Below are positions 6,709 to 6,880 of a DNA stretch of 6,880 bases, piece by piece. Source of the DNA: an uncultured Pedobacter sp. GTDB taxonomy: Bacteria; Bacteroidota; Bacteroidia; Sphingobacteriales; Sphingobacteriaceae. The position numbers and the translations under genes were made by a program. The notes below the pieces were generated by a model. It had not been told where the DNA came from. It did no database searches and saw only the letters and a list, made by a program, of their open reading frames with translations. Every line of letters starts with the position of its first letter. Position 1 is the first letter of the stretch. The stretch lies in assembly GCF_946479715.1 (NCBI RefSeq), contig NZ_CAMLHF010000248.1, forward strand, positions 1 through 6,880, written 5' to 3'.

Positions 6709-6880
6709 GTTTACCAGTCTGGCCACATATTTACCTATAATATCAAACTCAAGGTTCACTGTGCTACCTACAATAACCTCATGTAAATTAGTATGCTCAA
6801 AAGTGTAAGGTATTATGAATACAGAAAATTCATCAATATTTGAATTCACTACCGTTAAACTGATCCCATTAACAGATACT
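6703..6880 (-). CDS. ribE: Riboflavin synthase alpha chain, C-terminal part
   Basis: This is the last 58 codons of a leftward gene whose start lies beyond the right edge of the window. The enzyme dismutates two molecules of 6,7-dimethyl-8-ribityllumazine to riboflavin and a pyrimidine product, the last step of riboflavin synthesis, in the cytoplasm as a trimer. The visible part covers most of the second lumazine-binding barrel: it opens with VSVNGISLTVV, matching the family signature (SVDGxSLTV), continues with IIPYTFEHTNL, and ends with VNLEFDIIGKYVARLVNR, the conserved tail of the family. The TAG stop at 6703-6705 touches the TPR stop. Gene symbols for this enzyme vary between ribE, ribC and ribB across species. 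The family call is secure even from this fragment. Confidence 0.93.
   Translation of the reverse strand, partial: VSVNGISLTVVNSNIDEFSVFIIPYTFEHTNLHEVIVGSTVNLEFDIIGKYVARLVNR

Overview
The window looks like ordinary chromosomal DNA from a member of the Bacteroidota, most likely the Sphingobacteriaceae (Pedobacter/Mucilaginibacter type). This placement is inference. It rests on AT-rich DNA, genes with no purine-rich Shine-Dalgarno sequence before their start codons, a TTTG-N20-TACTTTAG element that resembles the Bacteroidota promoter (TTTG ... TAnnTTTG), an outer-membrane beta-barrel protein whose signal peptide ends before Gln, and the general look of the proteins. I see no insertion sequence, integrase, CRISPR array, tRNA, rRNA or phage gene, and no clear compositional break that would suggest a mobile island.

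Layout, left to right. (1) 45-1175 (+): 4-hydroxyphenylpyruvate dioxygenase (tyrosine catabolism), with all three iron ligands present. (2) 1244-2137 (+): a YihY/BrkB-family inner-membrane protein. It meets, tail to tail with a 4-base stop-codon overlap, (3) an unrecognised 93-residue acidic protein at 2134-2415 (-). (4) A strong intrinsic terminator at 2464-2501 closes the leftward outer-membrane beta-barrel gene at 2527-3114 (-). (5) Across a 156-bp divergent spacer lies a complete sensor histidine kinase, 3271-5040 (+): a seven-helix N-terminal sensor, a PAS-like region, HisKA and HATPase. It has no response regulator beside it. (6) A bidirectional terminator at 5039-5070 separates the kinase from a 99-residue predicted coiled-coil protein, 5076-5375 (-). 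(7) A 181-bp divergent spacer with a recognisable promoter leads to a secreted or periplasmic TPR protein, 5557-6702 (+). (8) The window ends in the C-terminal 58 residues of riboflavin synthase (ribE), 6703-6880 (-), whose stop codon directly abuts the TPR stop codon.

The genes mostly read as separate units that alternate in strand: +, +, -, -, +, -, +, -. Nothing shows that they form one pathway. The parts most worth a second look are the orphan 7TM histidine kinase with an operator-like palindrome in the kinase/beta-barrel spacer, and the two small proteins of unknown function. I did not find convincing evidence for a previously undescribed multi-gene system. No gene-free stretch exceeds 300 bases. 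The longest are 2416-2526, 3115-3270 and 5376-5556, and their contents are described under features.
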